Source: QANA01 sp963665505
GTDB taxonomy: Bacteria > Bacillota > Clostridia > Christensenellales > Christensenellaceae
Direction of reading: 5' to 3'
DNA length: 64,000 nucleotides
NCBI GenBank assembly: GCA_963665505.1
Contig: OY762275.1
Location: 744,001-808,000, forward strand
The notes under the pieces were generated by a model, which saw only the letters and a program-made list of their open reading frames with translations, was not told the DNA's origin and did not search any database. Below are positions 1 through 7,576 of the stretch, in pieces. The position numbers were made by a program, and so were the translations under genes. Each line of letters begins with the position of its first letter. Positions within the stretch are counted from its first letter, which is position 1.

Positions 1-969
1 TTCCTTGTCATTATCGGAAATAGGGGCGCTAATTTCACTTTTAAAATGCTTAACAAAATCACTGATCCAGTTTTGTGAATGATCATACTCAGATGAAAAG
101 CAACTTTTAACTGAATATTGAGGTGTGATGGATAAATCTAGTATTTTTAAATTTCTCTTAGTGATGAACTTACCTATAAGTACTTTATCATTGCTTTGTG
201 CATGTATTTCCGCTAAGCATGTATCAGTATCAGATGCTAAGTAAGTATACGAAATACCAGCAGGACTCATCCGGCTATTTTGAGCCAAATTGGGCGGCGG
301 CGGTGAGATTTCTTTTAATAAGTCAATATTATTCAAATCATTTCCTGTAGGAATTTCATAAAGGCGGCCACGGTATACGACAGTGTTTTTAGGAAGTACA
401 ATTTTCATACTTGTAAAAATATCGTCTAAAGAAGAAAGAATTTTTGCTCTAGATGACTTCTGCCCGCCTAGGTCGAAAAACCGATTAAAATATTTACATG
501 TTTGTTTGAATGCCTCCCAATAATTATGTTGTGGAGTTGCTTCATACCCGTAAAGAGAGTCCCTAACCACAAGATTTTGTTCTGCTATCCAGTTATTATA
601 ACCATGTTTAATATCTCGCATCGAAGGGCCGCTTTCGGATATTAGATCATTACATAATACATCTTGTTGATCACAGCTCAGGTTATCAGAAAAAATACAC
701 AAATCCCATTTAAGGATAGCCACGAGAGAGTCTCCCTCATCCGTATATGACTTTGATTCTGGATCATACATAGAGCCCGTCCCTTCATAAACGGCCTCAT
801 ACGCTCTCGCAATTCCTTCACGAATAAAGTCACCAACGACATCAAGTGAGACGCAATGCACTTTTTTGCTCCCACAGTAGTCACAATCAGAAATTTCGCC
901 AACTTCTTCAATAAAGGATTGTATTTCAATATCCTCAAAACAGGCAACACAACATTTTTCTCCCATCAT
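1..969 (-). CDS. HEPN/RES N-terminal domain and RES domain protein (3' end outside window)
   Basis: The frame is open for 323 codons from ATG at 969 to the window edge, so the protein is cut at its C terminus. A second ATG at 966 and an AAGGATG ribosome site upstream fit this start. The first 35 residues carry two CxxC pairs (C7-C10, C29-C32), as in the zinc-ribbon-like start of HEPN/RES N-terminal domain proteins. The C-terminal third has RES landmarks: YRGRLYE around residue 199 with the conserved Arg, MSPAGISYTY near 234, and CLAEIHA with the conserved Glu at 254. RES domains in the Xre-RES toxins degrade NAD+. Here no antitoxin-like partner is visible on the right; one could lie left of the window. 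A defence or toxin role is inference. Confidence 0.8.
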   Translation of the reverse strand, partial: MMGEKCCVACFEDIEIQSFIEEVGEISDCDYCGSKKVHCVSLDVVGDFIREGIARAYEAVYEGTGSMYDPESKSYTDEGDSLVAILKWDLCIFSDNLSCDQQDVLCNDLISESGPSMRDIKHGYNNWIAEQNLVVRDSLYGYEATPQHNYWEAFKQTCKYFNRFFDLGGQKSSRAKILSSLDDIFTSMKIVLPKNTVVYRGRLYEIPTGNDLNNIDLLKEISPPPPNLAQNSRMSPAGISYTYLASDTDTCLAEIHAQSNDKVLIGKFITKRNLKILDLSITPQYSVKSCFSSEYDHSQNWISDFVKHFKSEISAPISDNDKE

Positions 970-1039
970 AATCATCCTTACTTAATTTTAAATAACCCTT
1001 CTAAATATATCACAAAAACAAAACAATTGGAGGTATTTA

Positions 1040-3118
1040 ATGCAACTTATAATCGCTGAAAAACCGAGCGTTGCCCGCAGTATTGCGGGCGTTCTCGGCG
1101 CTATGGAAAAACGCGACGGATACTTACAGGGCGGCGATTACGTCGTAACATGGTGCATCGGGCATCTTGTGAATATGTGCGAGGCCGGAAGCTACGACGA
1201 GCGTTTCAAAAAGTGGCGCTATGAGGACTTGCCTATTCTGCCGCAGGAATGGAAATACACCGTCCCCGCAGAGAAGAAAAAGCAATTTGACGTTATCCGG
1301 TGGCTAACACAGCGCCCCGACGTAGATGCGCTCATCTGCGCCACCGACGCCGGACGCGAGGGCGAGCTTATTTTCCGTTTCGTCTATCTGATGACCGGCT
1401 GCACAAAGCCCTTTTCCCGGCTTTGGATCAGCAGCATGGAGACCGATGCCATCCGCGAGGGCTTCCGGCACTTAAAGCCGGGCAGCAAGTACGACGCGCT
1501 GTATCAATCGGCCATCTGCCGGGCAAAAGCGGATTGGCTTGTCGGTATCAACGCGACCCGGCTTTTCTCCGTATTGTACCATAAGACCCTGAACGTGGGG
1601 CGCGTTCAGACGCCTACCCTCAACATGCTGGTGGAGCGAGGCGGTAAAATTTCCACGTTTCAAAAAGAGAAGTATTACATCGTCCATATCGGCGTGGGCG
1701 GCGCGGAAGCAACAAGCGAACGGATCTCCGACGCCGCACATGCGGACGACCTCAAAACGGCCTGTGAAGCGTCGCAGGCCGTTTGTGTTTCCGTGAAGCG
1801 GGAGAGAAAAACCGAACAGCCGCCCAAACTGTACAACCTCACTACCTTGCAGCGGGAAGCAAACCGGCTGTACGGCTTTACCGCCAAGCAGACCCTTGAT
1901 TACGCGCAAACGCTCTATGAAAAACGGCTGCTGACCTATCCGCGAACCGATAGCCGCTATCTCACCGATGATATGGGACAGACGGCGGCGGGCCTTGTCG
2001 CCGGGCTTCTGCCCCTGCTGCCGTTCACTCAGGGCGCGGAACTGACGCCGGAAATCGGATGGGTGCTGAACAGTGCGAAGGTGTCCGACCATCACGCCCT
2101 TATTCCAACAGCCGAGTTTGTGAAAACGGGCTTTACCGGGCTTGCAGAGAGCGAAAGGAAACTTATGTCTCTTGTCTGCTGCAAGCTGCTGGGTGCCGTC
2201 GCCGCGCCCCATGTTTATGAAACGGTCACGGCCACCTTTGAATGTGCCGGTCAGGAGTTCACCGCAAAGGGCAAAACCATCCTTTCGGATGGCTGGAAAG
2301 AGCTTGACCGGCGTTTTCGGGCATCCATGAAAACCGACGCCGACGAGGACGCGCAGGAGGAAACGGCGCTGCCGGAGCTTTTCGAGGGACAAGCCTTTGA
2401 AAACGGCGCCGCCAGCGTCACAGAGCATTTCACATCCCCACCCAAATTCTATACCGAGGACACGCTATTATCGGCTATGGAACACGCCGGAGCCGATGAC
2501 ACGCCCTACGACGCCGAGCGTAAAGGTTTAGGCACCCCGGCCACCCGCGCGGCTATCATTGAAAAGTTGGTGTGGACAGGATTTGCCGAGCGCAAGGGCA
2601 AGCAAATCATCCCCACAAAAGACGGCATCTATCTCGCCGCGGTGCTGCCTGATGTTCTGACCTCTGCTGCCCTTACCGCCGAGTGGGAAAGCAAGCTGAC
2701 CGCGATTGCAAAGGGTGAGCTTGACCCCGCCGAGTTCATGCAAGGTATCAAAGACATGACGCGGGAGCTGGTTTCGACCTATTCCCATACTTCCGAGGAC
2801 GGCAAAAAACTGTTCCAGCCGGAAAGAAAAGTTGTCGGCATATGTCCCCGCTGTGGCGAAAGCGTTTACGAGGGTAAGAAAAACTATTATTGCGGCAACC
2901 GCGCCTGCAAGTTCGTCATGTGGAAGAACGACCGTTTTTTCGAGGAACGCAGGGCGGCGTTCACCCCGAAGATCGCCGCCGCGCTGCTGAAAGGTGGCAA
3001 GGCGCACGTAAAAGAGCTGTATTCCGTCAAGACCGGCAAAACCTACGACGGGACGGTACTCTTGGCCGATACGGGCGATAAGTATGTCAACTACCGCGTG
3101 GAGAGGAACGACAAATAA
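1040..3118 (+). CDS. topB: DNA topoisomerase III, conjugative-element type
   Basis: A type IA topoisomerase of 692 residues. The TOPRIM domain starts at residue 1 (AEKPSVA) and carries DAGREGE near residue 103. The catalytic tyrosine is Y300 in LLTYPRTDSRYL. Near the C terminus a CPRCGE...CGNRAC zinc-ribbon finishes the protein. An ATG at 1040 follows GGAGG with normal spacing. TopB enzymes of this kind are standard in Firmicutes conjugative elements, where they are thought to resolve or relax DNA during transfer. It is followed by the ArdC/YodL-type gene in the same direction, the usual order in this element family. Confidence 0.96.
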   Translation: MQLIIAEKPSVARSIAGVLGAMEKRDGYLQGGDYVVTWCIGHLVNMCEAGSYDERFKKWRYEDLPILPQEWKYTVPAEKKKQFDVIRWLTQRPDVDALICATDAGREGELIFRFVYLMTGCTKPFSRLWISSMETDAIREGFRHLKPGSKYDALYQSAICRAKADWLVGINATRLFSVLYHKTLNVGRVQTPTLNMLVERGGKISTFQKEKYYIVHIGVGGAEATSERISDAAHADDLKTACEASQAVCVSVKRERKTEQPPKLYNLTTLQREANRLYGFTAKQTLDYAQTLYEKRLLTYPRTDSRYLTDDMGQTAAGLVAGLLPLLPFTQGAELTPEIGWVLNSAKVSDHHALIPTAEFVKTGFTGLAESERKLMSLVCCKLLGAVAAPHVYETVTATFECAGQEFTAKGKTILSDGWKELDRRFRASMKTDADEDAQEETALPELFEGQAFENGAASVTEHFTSPPKFYTEDTLLSAMEHAGADDTPYDAERKGLGTPATRAAIIEKLVWTGFAERKGKQIIPTKDGIYLAAVLPDVLTSAALTAEWESKLTAIAKGELDPAEFMQGIKDMTRELVSTYSHTSEDGKKLFQPERKVVGICPRCGESVYEGKKNYYCGNRACKFVMWKNDRFFEERRAAFTPKIAAALLKGGKAHVKELYSVKTGKTYDGTVLLADTGDKYVNYRVERNDK

Positions 3119-3178
3119 CACCTATTTCCGTCCGGTTGGCTTAGGACGGAGATCATATTAAAAGAAAGGAAGGCATGA

Positions 3179-5188
3179 ATGGAAAATACAATATCGGTCA
3201 AGCCCCTTGTGCTGGCCGGACAGAACAACGCGGAACGCATGAAAGAAATCACCGACAAGCTGGAAGCCGGGATACAAGCTGTTTTCGACGGCGAACAATA
3301 TGCGGCCTATCTGAAAGCCATGTCAAAATTTTATAATTACAGCTTTAACAACACCCTGCTTATCGTCATGCAGAAGCCGGACGCTTCTCTGATCGCGGGC
3401 TTTTCCACATGGAAAAACGAGTTTGAGCGCAGCGTTAAGAAGGGCGAAAAAGGCATCAAGATATTGGCCCCCGCACCTTTCAAGATGAAAAAGGAAATGG
3501 AACGCATTGACCCGCAGACGCAGCGCCCCGTTTCCGGCAGGGACGGCAAACCCGTCACCGAGGAAGTGGAAGTCACAATACCGGCTTTCAAACCCGTGAC
3601 GGTATTTGACGTGTCGCAGACCGAGGGCAAGGAACTCCCGGATATTGCCGTTGACGCGCTCACCGGCAACGTGGAGCAATACAAAGACTTCTTTGCCGCA
3701 CTCGAAAAAACGTCGCCCGTGCCGATTGGCTTTGAGCAGATCGACAGCGGCGCAAACGGATACTATCACCATGAGGACAAGCGCATTGCCATCCAAGAAG
3801 GCATGGGCGAATTGCAGACGGTCAAGACCGCCATCCATGAAATCGCCCATGCGAAGCTGCACGCGATTGACAAGGACGCACCGGAGGAAGAACAGCCCAA
3901 GGTTGACCGGCATACCCGCGAGGTACAGGCCGAGAGTGTGGCCTATACCGTCTGCCAGCACTACGGGCTGGACACGTCTGACTATTCTTTCGGCTATATC
4001 GCCGGATGGAGCAGCGGCAAGGAAATCGCGGAACTGAAAGCGTCCCTTTCAACGATCCGCACAGCCGCCAGCGAATTGATAACCGGGATCGACGGCCATT
4101 TCGCAGAGCTTCAGCAGCAGCGGGAAGCAGCAATGCCCGTTATGGACAAGGCCAACCCGGAGCAGCGGCAGACGCTTGATAATGAGGTACGTCAAACGCT
4201 GCAAATGTTCGTTGATACCGATATGAAAACCCACGGCCAGCTTACGCACGGAACCCTTAACGCTATTGCCACGCAGGGCTACGCCTACCAAGACGGCCAA
4301 CTTGTAAAGGAGCAGGCCGCGCCGCTGATCGACACGCCGGAAGTGCTTGCCGCCGACGTTTTTGACCTCATGCGGGACTTTGACCCGGAGTTTATGCAGA
4401 AGTACGCCGACCAGCGGGCTGAACAAATCACGGCCACGCTGCACGACATTCAGAACGGCAACACGATACCCATTGAAGGGACGTTAATTTACATCAGCCA
4501 GGACGAGAACACCCCCGCATCCGTCCGCACCCGTGCCGACGACCTCATACGGCGCATAGACAATTACAAGGAACTGAACAACACTTTTTCCATCTATCAG
4601 CTCAAAGGCGGCGAGGAAACGCGCCTGTACCGTTTTGAACCGCTCGACCGGCTGGAAATGGCCGGGCTGTCCGTGGACAAGGGTAACTACGATTTAGTCT
4701 ATACCGCGCCGCTCTCCGACATCGACACGCTGGAAGACATCTACCGCCGCTTTAATAATGACCATCCGAAGGATTTTACGGGACATTCGCTTTCCGTTTC
4801 CGATGTTGTGATACTCCGTCACGGCGACGGGCAGACTGCCCATTACTGCGACAGTTACGGTTTCCGTGAAGTGCCACAGTTTTTACAGGAACGGCAGTGG
4901 CAGCAGGAAAATCCTTTAAAAACCGCCGAGCTTTCCACCGAGCAGAACGAGAACATGATAGATGGGCGTATCAACAATATGCCGTCCATGGGAGAGATGG
5001 AAGCCAAGGTCAAGGCCGGGGAAACGATTTCGCTTTCCGATCTTGCCGCCGCCGTCAAGAACGAGAGCAGAACCGAGCGCGGCAAGTCACAGAAAAAGCC
5101 GTCCATCCGGGCGCAGCTCAAAGCGGACAAGGACGCGGCACCGAGGAAGCGGGAAGTGAAGAACAAAAATCTTGAAAGAGAGGTATGA
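3179..5188 (+). CDS. ArdC-like ssDNA-binding / zinc peptidase / YodL-domain protein (LtrC-like)
   Basis: A 669-residue multidomain protein. The first 120 residues resemble the ArdC N-terminal ssDNA-binding domain (YLKAMSKFYNYSFNNTLLI, WKNEFERSVKKGEKGIKILAP). A zinc-peptidase motif HEIAH lies near residue 220, followed by the EVQAESVAY segment that supplies a third ligand. The C-terminal part (about 470-580) matches YodL-like sequence (LYRFEPLDRLEMAGLSVD, VVILRHGDG). The tail is highly charged. Such proteins sit next to topB in conjugative elements; ArdC relatives protect incoming DNA from restriction. The gene lies 60 bp after topB with GAAAGGAAGG before the ATG. The antirestriction role is inferred from the family. 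Confidence 0.88.
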   Translation: MENTISVKPLVLAGQNNAERMKEITDKLEAGIQAVFDGEQYAAYLKAMSKFYNYSFNNTLLIVMQKPDASLIAGFSTWKNEFERSVKKGEKGIKILAPAPFKMKKEMERIDPQTQRPVSGRDGKPVTEEVEVTIPAFKPVTVFDVSQTEGKELPDIAVDALTGNVEQYKDFFAALEKTSPVPIGFEQIDSGANGYYHHEDKRIAIQEGMGELQTVKTAIHEIAHAKLHAIDKDAPEEEQPKVDRHTREVQAESVAYTVCQHYGLDTSDYSFGYIAGWSSGKEIAELKASLSTIRTAASELITGIDGHFAELQQQREAAMPVMDKANPEQRQTLDNEVRQTLQMFVDTDMKTHGQLTHGTLNAIATQGYAYQDGQLVKEQAAPLIDTPEVLAADVFDLMRDFDPEFMQKYADQRAEQITATLHDIQNGNTIPIEGTLIYISQDENTPASVRTRADDLIRRIDNYKELNNTFSIYQLKGGEETRLYRFEPLDRLEMAGLSVDKGNYDLVYTAPLSDIDTLEDIYRRFNNDHPKDFTGHSLSVSDVVILRHGDGQTAHYCDSYGFREVPQFLQERQWQQENPLKTAELSTEQNENMIDGRINNMPSMGEMEAKVKAGETISLSDLAAAVKNESRTERGKSQKKPSIRAQLKADKDAAPRKREVKNKNLEREV

Positions 5189-5190
5189 AC

Positions 5191-5397
5191 ATGGGACGCT
5201 TTACCGTTGAGGAAATAAACCTTATCTGCATCTACATAACGGACACCCGCCCGGAACTGATAGAGGAAATAACCAAGGCGTTGCCTTTCATGGACGAAGA
5301 AATGCGGACGCTGGCCGACCGCACCCTTGTTAAGCTCCGCACCATGAGCGACGCCGAGTTTTTGGCGCAGGGATTTTATCCTGCTGGAGATAATTGA
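5191..5397 (+). CDS. Transposon-transfer assisting protein (TTRAP family)
   Basis: A 68-70 residue acidic helical protein (FTVEEINLICIY...ELIEEITKALPFMDEEMRTLADRTLVKL...MSDAEF) that matches the TTRAP family of conjugative elements. Two ATGs are possible: 5185 overlaps the preceding stop by four bases, and 5191 sits eight bases after AGAGAGG; the second has better ribosome-site spacing. Translational coupling to the upstream gene is likely. Molecular function is not established for the family; its name comes from position in transfer regions. Confidence 0.85.
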   Translation: MGRFTVEEINLICIYITDTRPELIEEITKALPFMDEEMRTLADRTLVKLRTMSDAEFLAQGFYPAGDN

Positions 5398-5399
5398 CC

Positions 5400-5570
5400 A
5401 TGCCGAGGCTGGGCAAAAAAGCGAAGCTGGAATGGAGCTTCTTTATCGGGGATAACGGGAGGCGGCAATATAACGAACTTTGCCGCAGATGCAGCCGTGA
5501 GTGTAAACAGTCTTTCCGTGTTATTGTTGTTGAATGCCCGAAGTACGAGAGTAAGCGAAAAACTGTATGA
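5400..5570 (+). CDS. Small cysteine-containing protein, probable element gene
   Basis: A 56-residue basic protein starting with ATG at 5400, only two bases after the preceding stop. It reads MPRLGKKAKLEWSFFIGD, then a cluster C28-x2-C31-x3-C35 and a later ECPKYESKRK with C46, which could form a zinc site. Position directly behind the TTRAP gene and overlap-like spacing suggest it is the last cistron of the transfer operon. Its product is too short for most gene finders. I do not recognise a function; a small zinc-ribbon DNA- or RNA-binding protein is possible. Confidence 0.6.
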   Translation: MPRLGKKAKLEWSFFIGDNGRRQYNELCRRCSRECKQSFRVIVVECPKYESKRKTV

Positions 5571-5695
5571 AAAAGGTGCATTTTTTGCTGAATAAGCCGC
5601 CTGTACGGGCCTAGCTTAATGGCGGTGATATCTTTTCCCTTACCCGGCGATAACCAGGTATTGTGTATTGTTTTGGTACGTATTTCTCAACAAAT

Positions 5696-5744
5696 AAGCA
5701 GGGGTGCGATGGCCTATATTGGCTGTCGTACCCCTGCTTTTTTA
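5696..5744. terminator. Intrinsic terminator between convergent genes
   Basis: A 14-bp stem (AAGCAGGGGTGCGA pairing with TCGTACCCCTGCTT, one G-U) with a 16-nt loop is followed by a run of six T. It ends the topB-side operon and overlaps the stop of the minus-strand peptidase gene, so it may work in both directions. Confidence 0.85.
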
Positions 5745-6377
5745 ATACCATTTTTCACGTTCTTTTTCTAGATCATCATAGTAATCATCATAAAAGTGCT
5801 TGGTCTTAGGATGATATTTTGAATTAATATAATCAGAAAATTGCAGTAAAACAACGTCATCAAATTCGTTGGTATGGTTAAAATGGTACTTGCTTAAATA
5901 GTCTTTCTTTTTTCTTGCTGCCTCTTCGCTTAAGCCAAAGCAATCCATAAGAAAGGGAACGTCTATATTATAGCCTCTTTGCGCAATCGTTTTAATAAGT
6001 ACGTTGGGCGCATTAGCTTGTGCTGCAAAAAAATGCGCTTCTATTTCTTCTTTTTCACTATGCTTTTGATGATCACATTTTATATGACCGATTTCGTGCC
6101 ATAATGTATGTTTCATGCGAGCACCGTATTTTTCTTTGTCATATAAGATCAATATTAAATCGGGGCGTAATCCTTTTAATAAGAATGCATCATCAAACTC
6201 ATGCCCGAGTGTAATTTCTTCTATGGAACGACCAGTTTTCGCAGCATATTTTTGATAGCTACTAATTTTTACACCCTTGCACTTTATTTTATTTGCCGGT
6301 ATTGGGAACTCGTGCAAATCAAGTTCTAGTAAAGTTAGATATGCCAAAGAGGTAATGCCCGACCAGTCGTACTGCAT
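5742..6377 (-). CDS. ImmA/IrrE-family metallopeptidase
   Basis: A 211-residue protein with the zinc-peptidase motif HEIGH at residues 94-98 and the following EEIEAHFFAAQ segment that supplies the third metal ligand. The last 40 residues are rich in Y, D, H and K. It lies two bases after the XRE repressor gene on the same strand, the arrangement of ImmR-ImmA in ICEBs1, where ImmA cleaves the repressor and derepresses the element. The same switch role is inferred here from the pairing and from the operator array in front of the repressor. Confidence 0.9.
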   Translation of the reverse strand: MQYDWSGITSLAYLTLLELDLHEFPIPANKIKCKGVKISSYQKYAAKTGRSIEEITLGHEFDDAFLLKGLRPDLILILYDKEKYGARMKHTLWHEIGHIKCDHQKHSEKEEIEAHFFAAQANAPNVLIKTIAQRGYNIDVPFLMDCFGLSEEAARKKKDYLSKYHFNHTNEFDDVVLLQFSDYINSKYHPKTKHFYDDYYDDLEKEREKWY

Positions 6378-6379
6378 TG

Positions 6380-6730
6380 CTATTCCTCCTCGTCATCATC
6401 TTCTTCAAGGAGGAAATTATCAATAGTCTCATTAAATATTTTATATGCTTTTGCTCTTTGTTCTTCTGTTAATTCACCAGTCTTACGAGCGATCATAACG
6501 AATTCTTCGGGTATTTCACTGTAGCCACACTTGGTTAGTAATAGTGCTTTATCAACTTCTAAAGCCGTTGCGAGCTTTTCCAATGTTGCCGGGTCTGGTT
6601 TAACTGAGTCAGCTTCAATCCGACTTATCGTAGAGTTTGTTACCCCTGCCGTTTCTGCTAACTTCCGTTGACTCATTGATTTTTCTTCGCGTAGTTGGAC
6701 AAGGTATTGCCCAAATGACAAGTTTTCCAT
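6380..6730 (-). CDS. XRE-family repressor (ImmR-like)
   Basis: A 116-residue protein with an N-terminal helix-turn-helix (residues 8-65: LVQLREEKSMSQRKLAETAG, then VTNSTISRIEADSVKPDP) and an acidic tail ending EEDDDEEE. A GGAGA ribosome site precedes the ATG at 6730. It forms an operon with the ImmA-type peptidase and is transcribed from a promoter whose -35 box lies inside a repeated operator (see the divergent control region). The likely role is repression of the element and of its own gene. Confidence 0.9.
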   Translation of the reverse strand: MENLSFGQYLVQLREEKSMSQRKLAETAGVTNSTISRIEADSVKPDPATLEKLATALEVDKALLLTKCGYSEIPEEFVMIARKTGELTEEQRAKAYKIFNETIDNFLLEEDDDEEE

Positions 6731-6755
6731 ATAGGCTATCTCCTTTCATAAAAAA

Positions 6756-6842
6756 ATTATAACACACCCGTTCCGCAGATGCAACAAAAACTGTTGCATT
6801 CACGGAACGGATATGCTATAATAGTGTTGCATCGAAGGAACG
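6756..6842. promoter_or_regulatory. Divergent promoters with three copies of a repressor operator
   Basis: Minus promoter: -35 TTGCAT (6784-6779), 17-nt spacer, -10 TATAAT (6761-6756). Plus promoter: -35 TTGCAT (6794-6799), 17-nt spacer, -10 TATAAT (6817-6822). Each -35 is embedded in the motif GTTGCAT-N3-CGGAACG: copy 1 on minus at 6785-6769, copy 2 on plus at 6793-6809, and copy 3 (GTTGCATCGAAGGAACG, one mismatch) at 6826-6842 over the start site of the plus transcript. Copies 1 and 2 form an inverted pair; copies 2 and 3 are 33 bp apart, three helical turns. The XRE protein is the obvious ligand. Confidence 0.85.
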
Positions 6843-6849
6843 GTGCGCT

Positions 6850-6954
6850 ATGCACACAGGAAAGAAGAAACAGCGGCATTGTGACTCGTCCTCACAATCC
6901 ACTGCCCTTTCTGTTTGCGGCACTCCATACCAATATGCAATGCCGATTCCCTAA
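6850..6954 (+). CDS. Possible 34-residue peptide
   Basis: ATG at 6850 opens a 34-codon frame (MHTGKKKQRHCDSSSQSTAL...) ending TAA at 6952. AAGGA lies about ten bases upstream, inside the third operator copy, so the peptide would be the first cistron of the plus-strand transcript. No homology is recognised and the coding signal is weak; the stretch may simply be a leader. Confidence 0.3.
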   Translation: MHTGKKKQRHCDSSSQSTALSVCGTPYQYAMPIP

Positions 6955-7070
6955 GGTGATTTTAGCATTTTGGTTGAGAAAATACAACCGCTATATTTTG
7001 GGGTTGTAGTGTCGTAAAATACAATAGAGGCTTCCCCTGTATGCAAATAATAAACAGGAGGTACATTATT

Positions 7071-7349
7071 ATGATGTACGCAAAGAAAATTAAGATGCAG
7101 GCGGGATGCGCCTACTCCAACAACACACAGGAAATCGCGGAAATTTACCTCGACGGCTGCGATAATCCTGGCTTCTTTCCAAAAGCAACGCTTCACGACT
7201 ACTTAAACAAGAACCCGAACAGCATTAAGGTGTATATTTCACCTTACCCTTATGTTGTTCCCGCAACAAGCTCCAGAGGCGAGAAGTACGTTCGGTCTGA
7301 ACCGAATGATACTCCCAATGACAATCTGCTCAAACTTCCGAGAGTATAA
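7071..7349 (+). CDS. DUF3892 domain protein
   Basis: A 92-residue protein (from ATG 7071, nine bases after AGGAGG). The sequence shows the DUF3892 pattern: an N-terminal strand AKKIKMQAG, a central IKVYISPYPYVVPA and the C-terminal GEKYVRSEPNDTPNDNLLKLP. Members are small proteins common on Firmicutes mobile elements and of unknown function. It is the first clear gene after the operator-controlled plus promoter, about 240 nt downstream, and is followed 12 bases later by a 41-residue basic protein. An inverted repeat TACAACC-N12-GGTTGTA lies upstream at 6983-7008. Confidence 0.8.
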   Translation: MMYAKKIKMQAGCAYSNNTQEIAEIYLDGCDNPGFFPKATLHDYLNKNPNSIKVYISPYPYVVPATSSRGEKYVRSEPNDTPNDNLLKLPRV

Positions 7350-7361
7350 GGAGGTAAGACT

Positions 7362-7487
7362 ATGGCAGTACATCATGGTGGAAAAGTAGGCGCTGCTGCA
7401 AAAACTTTGGCTACAAAATCTTCCGGCAAAAGTGCAAAAAGCAAGGCGGGTACGACTTTGGCCAACCATAAAAACACCAAGCACTAA
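7362..7487 (+). CDS. 41-residue lysine/alanine-rich basic protein
   Basis: ATG at 7362 follows AAGGAGG with good spacing; stop TAA at 7485. The product (MAVHHGGKVGAAAKTLATKS..., ending TTLANHKNTKH) is composed mainly of A, K, S, G, T and H with no acidic residue, resembling a disordered nucleic-acid-binding tail. It is directly downstream of the DUF3892 gene and directly upstream of a terminator, so it is the last cistron of a two- or three-gene operon. Function unknown. Confidence 0.6.
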   Translation: MAVHHGGKVGAAAKTLATKSSGKSAKSKAGTTLANHKNTKH

Positions 7488-7492
7488 TGCGA

Positions 7493-7528
7493 CGGCTCGA
7501 ACTAAGGGAGGTTCGGGCCGCCTTTTTA
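7493..7528 (+). terminator. Intrinsic terminator
   Basis: A 10-bp stem CGGCTCGAAC / GTTCGGGCCG (one G-U) with an 8-nt loop, followed by CC and five T, immediately after the 41-residue gene. Confidence 0.85.
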
Positions 7529-7576
7529 TCTTCTATAAAAGTAGAGTAAATATCGTCAAGTAAGATACAATGGTTT

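Noticed and set aside
1472..2428. Long antisense frame across topB
   Set aside because: It lies opposite a fully supported topoisomerase gene, has no family pattern and is R/G/F-rich as expected for an opposite-strand frame.
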